DNA from: Lachnospiraceae bacterium UBA3632
Lineage (GTDB): Bacteria > Bacillota > Clostridia > Lachnospirales > Lachnospiraceae
Assembly (NCBI GenBank): GCA_002373975.1
Contig: DFKZ01000104.1
Coordinates: forward strand, 8,956-23,572
Direction of reading: 5' to 3'
Length of the DNA: 14,617 nucleotides
Part shown: in pieces, positions 1 to 5,662 of the stretch
Position numbering within the stretch: position 1 is the first letter of the stretch
How the letters are laid out: every line of letters starts with the position of its first letter
Position numbers and translations under genes: made by a program
The notes under the pieces: generated by a model
Databases searched by the model: none
The model's input: the letters and a program-made list of their open reading frames with translations, nothing else
What the model was told of the DNA's origin: nothing

Positions 1-242
1 ATTTTCCAGATGAGGATGTCATTTATGTTTTGACTGACGATATCAAAATAATATGATGCATCCTGTTCGGAAGCGGCAGATGCATGTATGGGAGAAGGAA
101 ATAAACGAAATTCTGAATCTGATGAAAAGCTGAAATAGGAGAAAATACCCGCAAAAAGGGACAACAAAACCAAGCCCGATAGTATGAGACGGGAAGGGGA
201 ATGCTTTCCTGATTTGGCGAATAAATTCTCCGGTTTCAACAT
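1..242 (-). CDS. Partial gene for an exported or membrane-anchored protein, second gene of the B12 operon, cut by the window edge
   Basis: An open frame of 80 codons runs from ATG at 240-242 to the window edge without a stop. The N-terminus begins MLKPENLFAK. A basic stretch (SGKHSPSR) is followed by a hydrophobic segment at about residues 19-37 and then a Ser/Ala-rich stretch (HASAASEQDA), which reads as a signal peptide or signal anchor. The rest (YYFDIVSQNINDILIWK) looks like the start of an amphipathic helical domain. The start is uncertain: an in-frame ATG lies 24 bases upstream (ending at 266), and neither ATG has a good Shine-Dalgarno site. The gene follows the DUF4430 lipoprotein by 89 bases on the same strand with no terminator visible, so it probably shares the riboswitch leader. 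I do not recognise the family from 80 residues. A transcobalamin-like helical-barrel protein or transport component would fit the context, but that is inference. Confidence 0.6.
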   Translation of the reverse strand, partial: MLKPENLFAKSGKHSPSRLILSGLVLLSLFAGIFSYFSFSSDSEFRLFPSPIHASAASEQDASYYFDIVSQNINDILIWK

Positions 243-331
243 TTCTTTCGCCGGAAGACCCGGCATTCATGCTTTGATTTAAACGAAAGGCTACGCAGGT
301 GGAGTGCATGACCGATCGTCAGGTATGAGCT

Positions 332-730
332 TTATTCAGCGGCCTGATAGACTTCATAAACAAAGCCGTAAACATCGCCTTCGGTGACAGGCTGGGTGGA
401 AACACCGTTCTGACCGTACTCTCCGTTTACGTAAAGGGACCAGTAAGCTCCGTCGGTATCATAGTTTGCCTCGATGCCGTTAACGGTGGTGATGTAATAG
501 CCCCAGTCGCTGTCGTAACCGTCTATTGTTACGCCGTCGATATCGCCGATAGCATCATAGAGAAACTCATCATCGGTTCTGCCGGTGAAGGAGCTTGTTG
601 CTCCGTCGGGTCCGGTCACTTCGATGGTGATCTTCTTCCCCTTGGCTCCGCACGCGGTAAGACCGAATGCGAGCACGCAGACAGCCGCAAGAGCAGCAGC
701 CTTGCGGACAATTGATCTAAAATTATTCAT
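332..730 (-). CDS. DUF4430 (transcobalamin C-terminal-like) lipoprotein
   Basis: This is a 132-residue lipoprotein. A basic N-terminus (FRSIVRKA) and hydrophobic core lead to lipobox LTAC, with the lipidated cysteine at residue 27. The mature part (about 33-130) is a single DUF4430 domain: a TIEVTGPDG start, a central DSDWGYYITTVNG segment and the hallmark AYWSLYVNGEY followed by a V-x-EGDVYGFVYE end. DUF4430 resembles the C-terminal beta domain of transcobalamin and intrinsic factor, which caps bound cobalamin. The start is supported by AAAGGA 8-13 bases upstream (738-745). A cobalamin riboswitch lies directly upstream, which ties the protein to B12 by an independent line of evidence. I infer a membrane-tethered cobalamin-binding or capture protein. 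It lacks the alpha-helical barrel that full-length transcobalamins have, so it may need a partner, possibly the next gene. Confidence 0.88.
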   Translation of the reverse strand: MNNFRSIVRKAAALAAVCVLAFGLTACGAKGKKITIEVTGPDGATSSFTGRTDDEFLYDAIGDIDGVTIDGYDSDWGYYITTVNGIEANYDTDGAYWSLYVNGEYGQNGVSTQPVTEGDVYGFVYEVYQAAE

Positions 731-745
731 TTTTTCATTTCCTTT

Positions 746-772
746 CTTGTTTTCGGTTTCGGCAAAAACAAG
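746..772 (-). promoter_or_regulatory. Expression-platform hairpin of the cobalamin riboswitch
   Basis: In the RNA sense, CTTGTTTT (765-772) pairs perfectly with AAAACAAG (746-753) around an 11-nt loop, TGCCGAAACCG. The stem abuts the AAAGGA ribosome binding site of the lipoprotein gene. No U-run follows, so translational rather than transcriptional control is more likely. Together with the first base of the closing stem the loop reads ACCGA, complementary to TCGGT in the riboswitch L5 region (944-948). That would give the L5-L13 kissing interaction known in class I cobalamin riboswitches. Confidence 0.65.
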
Positions 773-775
773 TGT

Positions 776-998
776 ATAAGCCCACGTATCTGACTTATCG
801 CAATGTTACGGCATAAGGTAGCAGTCTGCTTACAAACGCTCCGACCATGCTTGCATGGGGAGGAGTGTTTGGATGCAGATGGCGTGCCGACGCAGTTCCT
901 TATGCCTGCTGTATCCACCCTACAGAACCTGCGCTTCACAGTGACCGACTCGCGGAGACTTTCACTCCATTCCGTGTTCCCCGGATCGCAAACCTTAT
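776..998 (-). ncRNA. Cobalamin (B12) riboswitch
   Basis: Reading the minus strand, the ordered conserved elements of a cobalamin aptamer are present. The segment GGAATGGAGTGAAAGTCTCC (954-973) matches the GGAA..GGTG.AA.TCC core. GGTCACTGTGAAGC (933-946) matches the C-CACTGT box, with a variant GG-T in place of the usual CGC. The 3' B12 box AAGTCAGATACGTGGGC (780-796) is close to the consensus AAGTCAGGAGACC.GCC. The possible P1 helix is ATAAG (994-998) with CTTAT (776-780). The aptamer is about 220 nt, as usual for the class, and sits between a strong promoter and the DUF4430 gene. In known examples cobalamin binding lowers expression, so the operon should be on when B12 is scarce. Confidence 0.9.
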
Positions 999-1040
999 TG
1001 CTGTTTGAACGATCCTTCGGACATATACACACAACGGGAG

Positions 1041-1069
1041 ATATTAACATATTTTCTACTTATTTTCAA
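1041..1069 (-). promoter_or_regulatory. Sigma-A promoter of the B12 riboswitch operon
   Basis: On the minus strand a -35 box TTGAAA (1064-1069) is separated by exactly 17 bp from a -10 box TAATAT (1041-1046), preceded by an extended TG motif (TGT). The predicted start is near 1034, about 35 bases before the riboswitch P1 helix. The -35 box begins at the base next to the end of the IS element, so the insertion just missed destroying it. Confidence 0.8.
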
Positions 1070-1225
1070 GTGAACTACTCACGACCTACGGCTAACGCCT
1101 TAGAGGTCGGAGCTTCCTGTTTCAACCACTACTGCATTGGCTACGAATATACGCAACTCAACGTCTTACACAATGTCCACAGGCGTATAAGTTAGGGCTA
1201 TTCCATCCCTACTATATATTTAGTT
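1070..1225 (-). ncRNA. OmegaRNA (reRNA) scaffold region and element right end
   Basis: The 156 bases after the tnpB stop carry no gene but read, on the minus strand, as the conserved right end of Firmicutes IS605-type elements. They contain the stretches CGCCTGTGGACATTGTGTAA and GTAGTGGTTGAAACAGGAAG, then a hairpin with CGACCT (1104-1109) pairing with AGGTCG (1082-1087), and the terminal GTAGTTCAC. In characterised TnpB systems this end, with the 3' part of the tnpB mRNA, forms the omegaRNA, and the bases just beyond the element act as guide. The predicted guide here starts TTGAAAATAAGTAGAA (1054-1069). The 5' limit is unknown and probably lies inside tnpB. Confidence 0.72.
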
Positions 1226-2368
1226 TTATGCTACTACAAAAGATTCGTTTAGTATGCGTAATCCTTCACGTAAGATGTTGATAGCGGCGTTCTGGTCACG
1301 GCTTGTTGTAAGACCGCAATCACATTTCATTGTACGAATAGTGAGATTTTTCATCTCAGGATGTACCTCTCCACAACAATGACATATTTGTGATGACGGA
1401 AACCACTTATCTACTTTTACAAGATATTTGTTTCTCTCTGATAGCTTATATTCAAGCATCGACAGAAACATACCATATCCGTTATCAAGAGTAGCTTTGC
1501 CGTTACCAAAACCTTTATTTGACATAGACTTCATATTCAGAGATTCCACGCATACGACATCGTACTGATTGGTTATCTCAGTAGATATTTTATGTAAGTT
1601 ATCAAGCCTCTGATTTGATATGTGTCTATGGATTTTATTTACTTTACGAAGCTGCTTGTTATAATTATTGGACTTAATTTCATGTTTCTTAGAGCCTTGC
1701 ATACGTGATAGTTTGCGTTGAGCTTTAGCAAGCTTATCGTGGCTCTCACGGTAGTATTTATGGTTAGTACCAACGTTACCATTATTATCTACGTACAGAC
1801 CATCAGAAGCATAGTCCAAACCGATAGCATTGGTTGTGTCTGCTACATAGGTATTTATAGTATCTGCAATCTCAAACAATACAGAAATATAGAACTTCCC
1901 ATCAGATTCCTGTGATACAGTGGCTGATTTGATACTCCAGTTATCATCAGGTTTACGATGGATAATAGCTTTTACATGACCTATTTTAGGGAGTCTAATG
2001 CTATTATCTGTAATAGCAACGGTGCCGTGCTGATTGTTTGTAGTGTATGATTTACGTGTATGCTTAGCTGATTTGAATTTTGGAAATCCATTATTCTTCT
2101 TACGGGATTTGCTAAAACAGTTACGGAATGCTTCCTGTAAGTCCATCTGCTTATTAGCAAGAGCAAGGCTATCCACTTCTCTGAGATATGGATAATCCTT
2201 TTTGTATTTGGCGGGTGTTACAGTAACAAACTTACCTGTAGACTTGTAGCTCTCAATTTTATCGGAAAGCATGAGGTTATAGACCTTGCGGCAACAACCG
2301 AAGGTCTTGGCAAACATAACACCTTGTTCAGTTGTGGGATATACTCTATATTTGATTGCTTTATTCAT
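1226..2368 (-). CDS. tnpB: TnpB RNA-guided nuclease of an IS200/IS605-type element
   Basis: The 380-residue product has normal TnpB length and architecture. The N-terminal part has the family pattern (KYRVYPT at 6-12, then NGFPKFKS at 93-100). The RuvC-like nuclease follows, with the catalytic acidic residues apparently intact: D185 in AIGLDYA, E275 in VVCVESLNM, and D358 in SRDQNAAINIL. A zinc finger is formed by C329/C332 (CHCCG) and C349/C351 (MKCDCG), where the second pair is C-x-C rather than the more common C-x-x-C. TnpB proteins are omegaRNA-guided DNA nucleases that promote retention of their transposon at the donor site; they do not catalyse transposition. No stop or frameshift is seen, so the gene appears functional. 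Its base composition is more AT-rich than the flanking plus-strand genes, consistent with horizontal origin. The ATG is only 6 bases from its -10 box (see promoter entry). Confidence 0.93.
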   Translation of the reverse strand: MNKAIKYRVYPTTEQGVMFAKTFGCCRKVYNLMLSDKIESYKSTGKFVTVTPAKYKKDYPYLREVDSLALANKQMDLQEAFRNCFSKSRKKNNGFPKFKSAKHTRKSYTTNNQHGTVAITDNSIRLPKIGHVKAIIHRKPDDNWSIKSATVSQESDGKFYISVLFEIADTINTYVADTTNAIGLDYASDGLYVDNNGNVGTNHKYYRESHDKLAKAQRKLSRMQGSKKHEIKSNNYNKQLRKVNKIHRHISNQRLDNLHKISTEITNQYDVVCVESLNMKSMSNKGFGNGKATLDNGYGMFLSMLEYKLSERNKYLVKVDKWFPSSQICHCCGEVHPEMKNLTIRTMKCDCGLTTSRDQNAAINILREGLRILNESFVVA

Positions 2369-2374
2369 ATATTC

Positions 2375-2403
2375 ATTATACCAAACATTTGTTCTAAATT
2401 CAA
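2375..2403 (-). promoter_or_regulatory. Promoter of tnpB, predicted near-leaderless
   Basis: On the minus strand TTGAAT (2398-2403), a 17-bp spacer and a perfect TATAAT (2375-2380, preceded by TGG) form a strong promoter. The tnpB ATG (2366-2368) starts 6 bases after the -10 box, so transcription would begin at or within a base or two of the start codon. No Shine-Dalgarno site is available. Confidence 0.65.
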
Positions 2404-2429
2404 TCTAAACGCCGAGTTACTCGCAATTC

Positions 2430-2465
2430 ATCCCTCCACCTACACTTCGTTTAGAGGTGGGGGAT
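2430..2465. repeat. Subterminal hairpin at the 5' end of the IS element
   Basis: ATCCCTCCACCT (2430-2441) pairs with AGGTGGGGGAT (2455-2465) through 11 bp with one bulged T, around a 13-nt loop. Y1 transposases recognise such imperfect subterminal hairpins in single-stranded DNA. The element appears to end about 11 bases further on, at GCTCAC (2471-2476). Confidence 0.65.
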
Positions 2466-2468
2466 TTC

Positions 2469-2498
2469 TTGCTCACGGCATGTTAAATATGCTATAAT
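2469..2498 (+). promoter_or_regulatory. Candidate promoter of the small gene-nnr-deoB group
   Basis: A perfect TATAAT (2493-2498) with an extended TGC motif lies 33 bp before the first start codon. The best -35 is the weak TTGCTC (2469-2474, 18-bp spacer), which falls in the last bases of the IS element. The extended -10 may therefore work alone, or the insertion has supplied a substitute -35 region. Confidence 0.55.
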
Positions 2499-2518
2499 TA
2501 AAACTGCGTTTTAATTAT
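2494..2518. promoter_or_regulatory. 25-bp perfect dyad overlapping the -10 box (operator candidate)
   Basis: ATAATTAAAAC (2494-2504), a TGC centre, and GTTTTAATTAT (2508-2518) form an 11-bp perfect inverted repeat. It covers most of the -10 box and the predicted transcription start (about 2505), the classic position of a repressor operator. A U-run terminator is unlikely because no T-tract follows and the stem is nearly all A/T. Confidence 0.55.
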
Positions 2519-2530
2519 CAAAGGGCTATA

Positions 2531-2836
2531 ATGTATGCAATTATCAAAAGGATCCGCCTGCCTATGAATAACGAGATCAAAATGAGCGTTTCTCCTGTTT
2601 TCAGAAAGGATGGCGCTAAATCGATATATCTTCTTTTCACGGATGGAGATAAGAGCGCGGAGCTTCTTCTGGCGGATGCGGGAGCAGAAGTTAAGACTGT
2701 CAGGAATTCCGGCTTTTCGGAAGAAGAGATAGGAAGCCTCACGGAATATGTTGAGAACAGCCGCGACGAGATCATTGCCATCGCGGGAAGAGTTACGCCG
2801 CTCAAAGCATTTCTCGGACAGGAACAGGGAAAATAA
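2531..2836 (+). CDS. Small conserved-looking protein of unknown function upstream of nnr
   Basis: The product is 101 residues from ATG 2531, which has AAAGGG at 2520-2525. A second in-frame ATG at 2564 (AAAGGA at 2547-2552) would give 90 residues starting MNNEIKMSVSPVF, and its N-terminus looks more like the body of the protein, so the start is undecided. There is no signal peptide or membrane segment. The sequence suggests a beta-rich first half (VSPVFRKDGAKSIYLLFTDG), an acidic turn, then a helical end (SEEEIGSLTEYVENSRDEI). I do not recognise a named domain. I recall short proteins of this pattern in Lachnospiraceae, but this was not searched. It ends 3 bases before nnr, so the two are surely co-transcribed. 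Shadow frames on the other strand have no comparable start site. Confidence 0.75.
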   Translation: MYAIIKRIRLPMNNEIKMSVSPVFRKDGAKSIYLLFTDGDKSAELLLADAGAEVKTVRNSGFSEEEIGSLTEYVENSRDEIIAIAGRVTPLKAFLGQEQGK

Positions 2837-2839
2837 AAG

Positions 2840-4456
2840 ATGAGAGAGATTCTGACCGCTTCGCAGATGAAAAAGTGCGATGCTTACACATCCGAATATT
2901 TTGGGATAGAGCCTGTGGTGCTCATGGAGAGAGCAGCGCTTACCACATTTATATCTATCTGCAATTGCGGAAAGATGTATGAGGATTCAAGGACTCTTGT
3001 CGTGTGCGGCACGGGCAATAACGGTGCCGACGGGCTGGCTCTTGCCAGGATAATGTATGAAGGCGGCTACAGTGCGGATTACTGCATTCCTTTTGACGGG
3101 GGAAAGCACAGTGAGCTGTTTGAGAGGCAGAAGGATATTCTTGATAAATACGGTTTGGTACCTGTCTCAAAGGATGCGCTTGAAGACGGGTACGATATTG
3201 TGGTTGATGCTCTTTTCGGTATCGGATTAAACCGGCCGCTCACCGATGTGGCAGCCCTTTTTATTGATAAATTAAATCATTTCAAGGGATTCCGTGTGGC
3301 ACTTGATATCCCCAGTGGGATAAATGCCGATACGGGATCAGTGATGGGCAGTGCTTTCAGAGCCGATATCACAGTGACTTTCGGCTTTGCCAAGCGCGGA
3401 CAGATCCTGTTCCCGGGTAAAGATTATGTTGGGAAGCTCCTTATAGCCAATATCGGCATAACGGAGAGATCACTCGCATGGCTTGATGAGGAAGGCGGGC
3501 AGCAGGGTCGCTGTTTTGTTATGGAAAAAGAAGATGTGATAGGCAGCCTTCCCGTGCGCCCTGATGATGGTAATAAGGGTACGTTCGGGAAGGTTCTTAT
3601 TTATGCCGGAAATGAAGATATAAGCGGAGCATGCGTGCTGGCAAGCATCGCGGCACTTAAGTCTGGGGCGGGAATGGTAAAGGTGATAACCCGCAGTGGG
3701 AATGCGGACATACTCAAAAAGACCGTTCCCGAGGCGATGGTCACCACTCTTAGGAGCAAAGCAGCATCAGCCGGGGAAATATCCGAAACGAAAGAAAAGA
3801 TACGGCAGGATATAGCCTGGGCCGACGTGATACTGGCCGGGCCGGGTATAGGTACGGGAGAAGAGAGCAGCAGGCTGTTGGGATTTTTGTTGGAAAATGC
3901 GGGGGATAAGCCTTTTGTGCTGGATGCGGATGCACTTAATATCATCTCGGCCGGTGATCGGGAGCGCTCCGGTCAGGACTTCCGGGAAATCATACAAAGA
4001 AGAAGTGCAGTTACCATATTTACCCCTCACATAGGCGAGCTTTCGCGCCTCACGGGTAAGAGTGCCACTGAGCTTAAATCGGATATCATCAAGTGCTCAA
4101 ATGAATATGCGGCAGATGCAGGAGTCATCCTTGCTGCAAAGGATGCGGTGACCTGCGTGAGCGACGGCAGTAAGGCTGTGCTCGTCAGCACCGGGAATAA
4201 CGGAATGGCGACGGCGGGAAGCGGAGATGTGCTGGCGGGCATCACAGCGGCGCTTGTTGCGGTCTGTGCCAAAACGGAAAAATACGAAGCGTTTACGGCG
4301 GTACTTAACGCTGTTTATATTCACGGTCTCGCGGGCAGCGCGTGCCTTGACAATATGGCGGAGGATTCGGTCACTGCTGGAGATATCATCATATCGCTTC
4401 CCGGTGTCATAAAAGAGATCCGGGATGAGCAGAAAAACAATCAGGCGGAGGTTTGA
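2840..4456 (+). CDS. nnr: Bifunctional NAD(P)H-hydrate epimerase / ADP-dependent NAD(P)HX dehydratase
   Basis: The 538-residue protein repairs damaged nicotinamide cofactors. The N-terminal YjeF_N domain (about 1-215) epimerises S- and R-NAD(P)HX; it shows the binding loop GTGNNGADG (57-65), VDALFGIGL (122-130) and DIPSGINADTG (156-166). The C-terminal ribokinase-like domain (about 225-530) dehydrates S-NAD(P)HX using ADP; it shows GTFGKVLIYAG (247-257), AGPGIGTG (333-340), LDADALN (361-367), TPHIGELSRL (395-404) and AGSGDVLAG (459-467), where D463 is the expected catalytic aspartate. All expected motifs are intact and the length matches bacterial fusions. It begins 3 bases after the small upstream gene and ends 1 base before deoB, so it lies in a tight operon. 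The protein should be cytosolic. Confidence 0.95.
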   Translation: MREILTASQMKKCDAYTSEYFGIEPVVLMERAALTTFISICNCGKMYEDSRTLVVCGTGNNGADGLALARIMYEGGYSADYCIPFDGGKHSELFERQKDILDKYGLVPVSKDALEDGYDIVVDALFGIGLNRPLTDVAALFIDKLNHFKGFRVALDIPSGINADTGSVMGSAFRADITVTFGFAKRGQILFPGKDYVGKLLIANIGITERSLAWLDEEGGQQGRCFVMEKEDVIGSLPVRPDDGNKGTFGKVLIYAGNEDISGACVLASIAALKSGAGMVKVITRSGNADILKKTVPEAMVTTLRSKAASAGEISETKEKIRQDIAWADVILAGPGIGTGEESSRLLGFLLENAGDKPFVLDADALNIISAGDRERSGQDFREIIQRRSAVTIFTPHIGELSRLTGKSATELKSDIIKCSNEYAADAGVILAAKDAVTCVSDGSKAVLVSTGNNGMATAGSGDVLAGITAALVAVCAKTEKYEAFTAVLNAVYIHGLAGSACLDNMAEDSVTAGDIIISLPGVIKEIRDEQKNNQAEV

Positions 4457-4457
4457 T

Positions 4458-5618
4458 ATGAGCAGGTTTTTCATAATAGTGCTTGACAGTTTCGGTATAG
4501 GAGAAATGCCTGATGCGGCAAGCTTTGGGGACTTTGGAGTAAACACCATAGGGGCCGTATCCAAAAGCGATAAGCTTAATATCCCTAATCTCAGAAAGCT
4601 GGGCCTTTATCAGATAGAGGGAGTAGAGGTATGCGGAAACACGGACAAGGGTAAGCCTCACAGTGCCATGATCGCCAGAATGACGGAAAAAAGTGCCGGA
4701 AAGGATACCACCATAGGCCACTGGGAGATTGCGGGGCTTGTATCCCCAAGGCCGCTTCCCACATATCCCGACGGGTTTCCGAAGGAAGTTCTTGATGAGT
4801 TTACGGCTCAGACAGGAAGAGGAGTGCTCTGCAACAAGCCATACTCCGGCACGAAGGTCATTAATGATTACGGGGATGAACATGTAAAGACAGGTGATCT
4901 GATCGTATACACATCGGCGGACAGCGTATTTCAGATAGCTGCGCATGAGGATGTAGTCCCTTGCGAGCAGCTTTATGAATACTGCAGGATCGCCAGAAAG
5001 ATCCTCACCGGAGAGCACGGTGTGGGAAGAGTTATCGCAAGGCCCTTTATCGGCGCCGACGGAAATTATGAGAGAACCCCGAGAAGGCACGATTTTTCAC
5101 TGCTCCCCCCCGGTGATACGATGCTCGATGTGCTCAAGGATAAAGGCAAAGATGTGATCGCTGTGGGCAAGATAAATGATATATTTGCCGGGAAAGGCAT
5201 CACGGAATATGTTTACACATCCGGAAACGCAGAGGGAATAGAAAGGACACTTGAGTATCTGGATAAGGACTTTGACGGGCTCTGCTTTGTCAATCTGGTT
5301 GATTACGACATGCTTTACGGCCACAGGCGCGATGTGGACGGATATGCGCAGGCACTCTCTTATTTTGATGAAAAGCTTCCGCAGATACTCGGAAAGATGA
5401 GGGAGGATGATGCGCTCCTGATAACTGCCGATCACGGATGTGACCCTTCATACACAAAGACAACCGATCACACCCGTGAATATACGCCCATGCTTCTTTA
5501 TGGGAAAAAGATCGAAGCGAAGGACCTCGGAACGAGAAAGAGTTTTGCAGACATTGCGGCCACTGCACTCGATTTTCTGGGGCTCGAAGAGAGGCTTGCG
5601 GGCGAAAGCATGATCTGA
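4458..5618 (+). CDS. deoB: Phosphopentomutase
   Basis: This is a 386-residue enzyme that interconverts (deoxy)ribose 1-phosphate and 5-phosphate, linking nucleoside salvage to the pentose phosphate pathway. It belongs to the alkaline phosphatase superfamily and uses two Mn ions. I chose ATG 4458 because GGCGGAGG (4444-4451) lies just upstream and the protein then starts MSRFFIIVLDSFGIGEMPDA, the family N-terminus; an in-frame ATG at 4425 lies inside nnr and would add 11 non-family residues. Visible active-site elements are D10 (LDSFG), the phospho-threonine loop KDTTIGHWE (82-90), NLVDYDMLYGHRRD (279-292; D284, H289), TADHGCDPS (323-331; D325, H326) and TTDHTRE (335-341). All are intact. No terminator is seen in the 44 bases before the next gene, so read-through into the signalling genes is possible. 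Confidence 0.95.
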   Translation: MSRFFIIVLDSFGIGEMPDAASFGDFGVNTIGAVSKSDKLNIPNLRKLGLYQIEGVEVCGNTDKGKPHSAMIARMTEKSAGKDTTIGHWEIAGLVSPRPLPTYPDGFPKEVLDEFTAQTGRGVLCNKPYSGTKVINDYGDEHVKTGDLIVYTSADSVFQIAAHEDVVPCEQLYEYCRIARKILTGEHGVGRVIARPFIGADGNYERTPRRHDFSLLPPGDTMLDVLKDKGKDVIAVGKINDIFAGKGITEYVYTSGNAEGIERTLEYLDKDFDGLCFVNLVDYDMLYGHRRDVDGYAQALSYFDEKLPQILGKMREDDALLITADHGCDPSYTKTTDHTREYTPMLLYGKKIEAKDLGTRKSFADIAATALDFLGLEERLAGESMI

Positions 5619-5662
5619 GGCATAAGCCGCTGTGAACCCTATTCCTTTGGGAGGAAAAGACC

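Larger units (their letters stand above)
1070..2476 (-). mobile_element. tnpB-only IS200/IS605-type insertion sequence
   Basis: The element comprises tnpB plus two non-coding ends. In the tnpB direction it starts with GTGAGCAAGAAATCC (2462-2476), has a subterminal hairpin (2430-2465), then tnpB, then a structured right end finishing in GAGTAGTTCAC (1070-1080). That 3' terminus is typical of this family in Firmicutes. The ends are subterminal hairpins rather than terminal inverted repeats, and no target duplication is seen, as expected for Y1-transposase elements. There is no tnpA, so movement would need a Y1 transposase in trans. The exact boundaries are inferred from family resemblance and could be off by a few bases. 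Confidence 0.78.

Noticed and set aside
3..56. Plus-strand frame ending in TGA that could be the C-terminus of a gene entering from the left
   Set aside because: Only 17 codons are visible, and the minus-strand partial gene covering the same bases has a better protein pattern and operon context.
43..309. 88-codon minus-strand frame with a closed stop, overlapping the left-edge gene in another frame
   Set aside because: Its protein is rich in F, R and C with no coherent signal or domain. The overlapping frame from 242 reads as a proper export signal followed by a normal soluble sequence.
727..1050. 107-codon minus-strand frame and the opposing 130-codon plus-strand frame (803-1195)
   Set aside because: Both lie over the cobalamin riboswitch, its promoter and the IS end. 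The conserved sequence is explained by RNA structure and neither protein has recognisable features.
4425..4457. Upstream in-frame ATG for deoB
   Set aside because: It lies inside nnr without a ribosome site. ATG 4458 has GGAGG in place and gives the family N-terminus.
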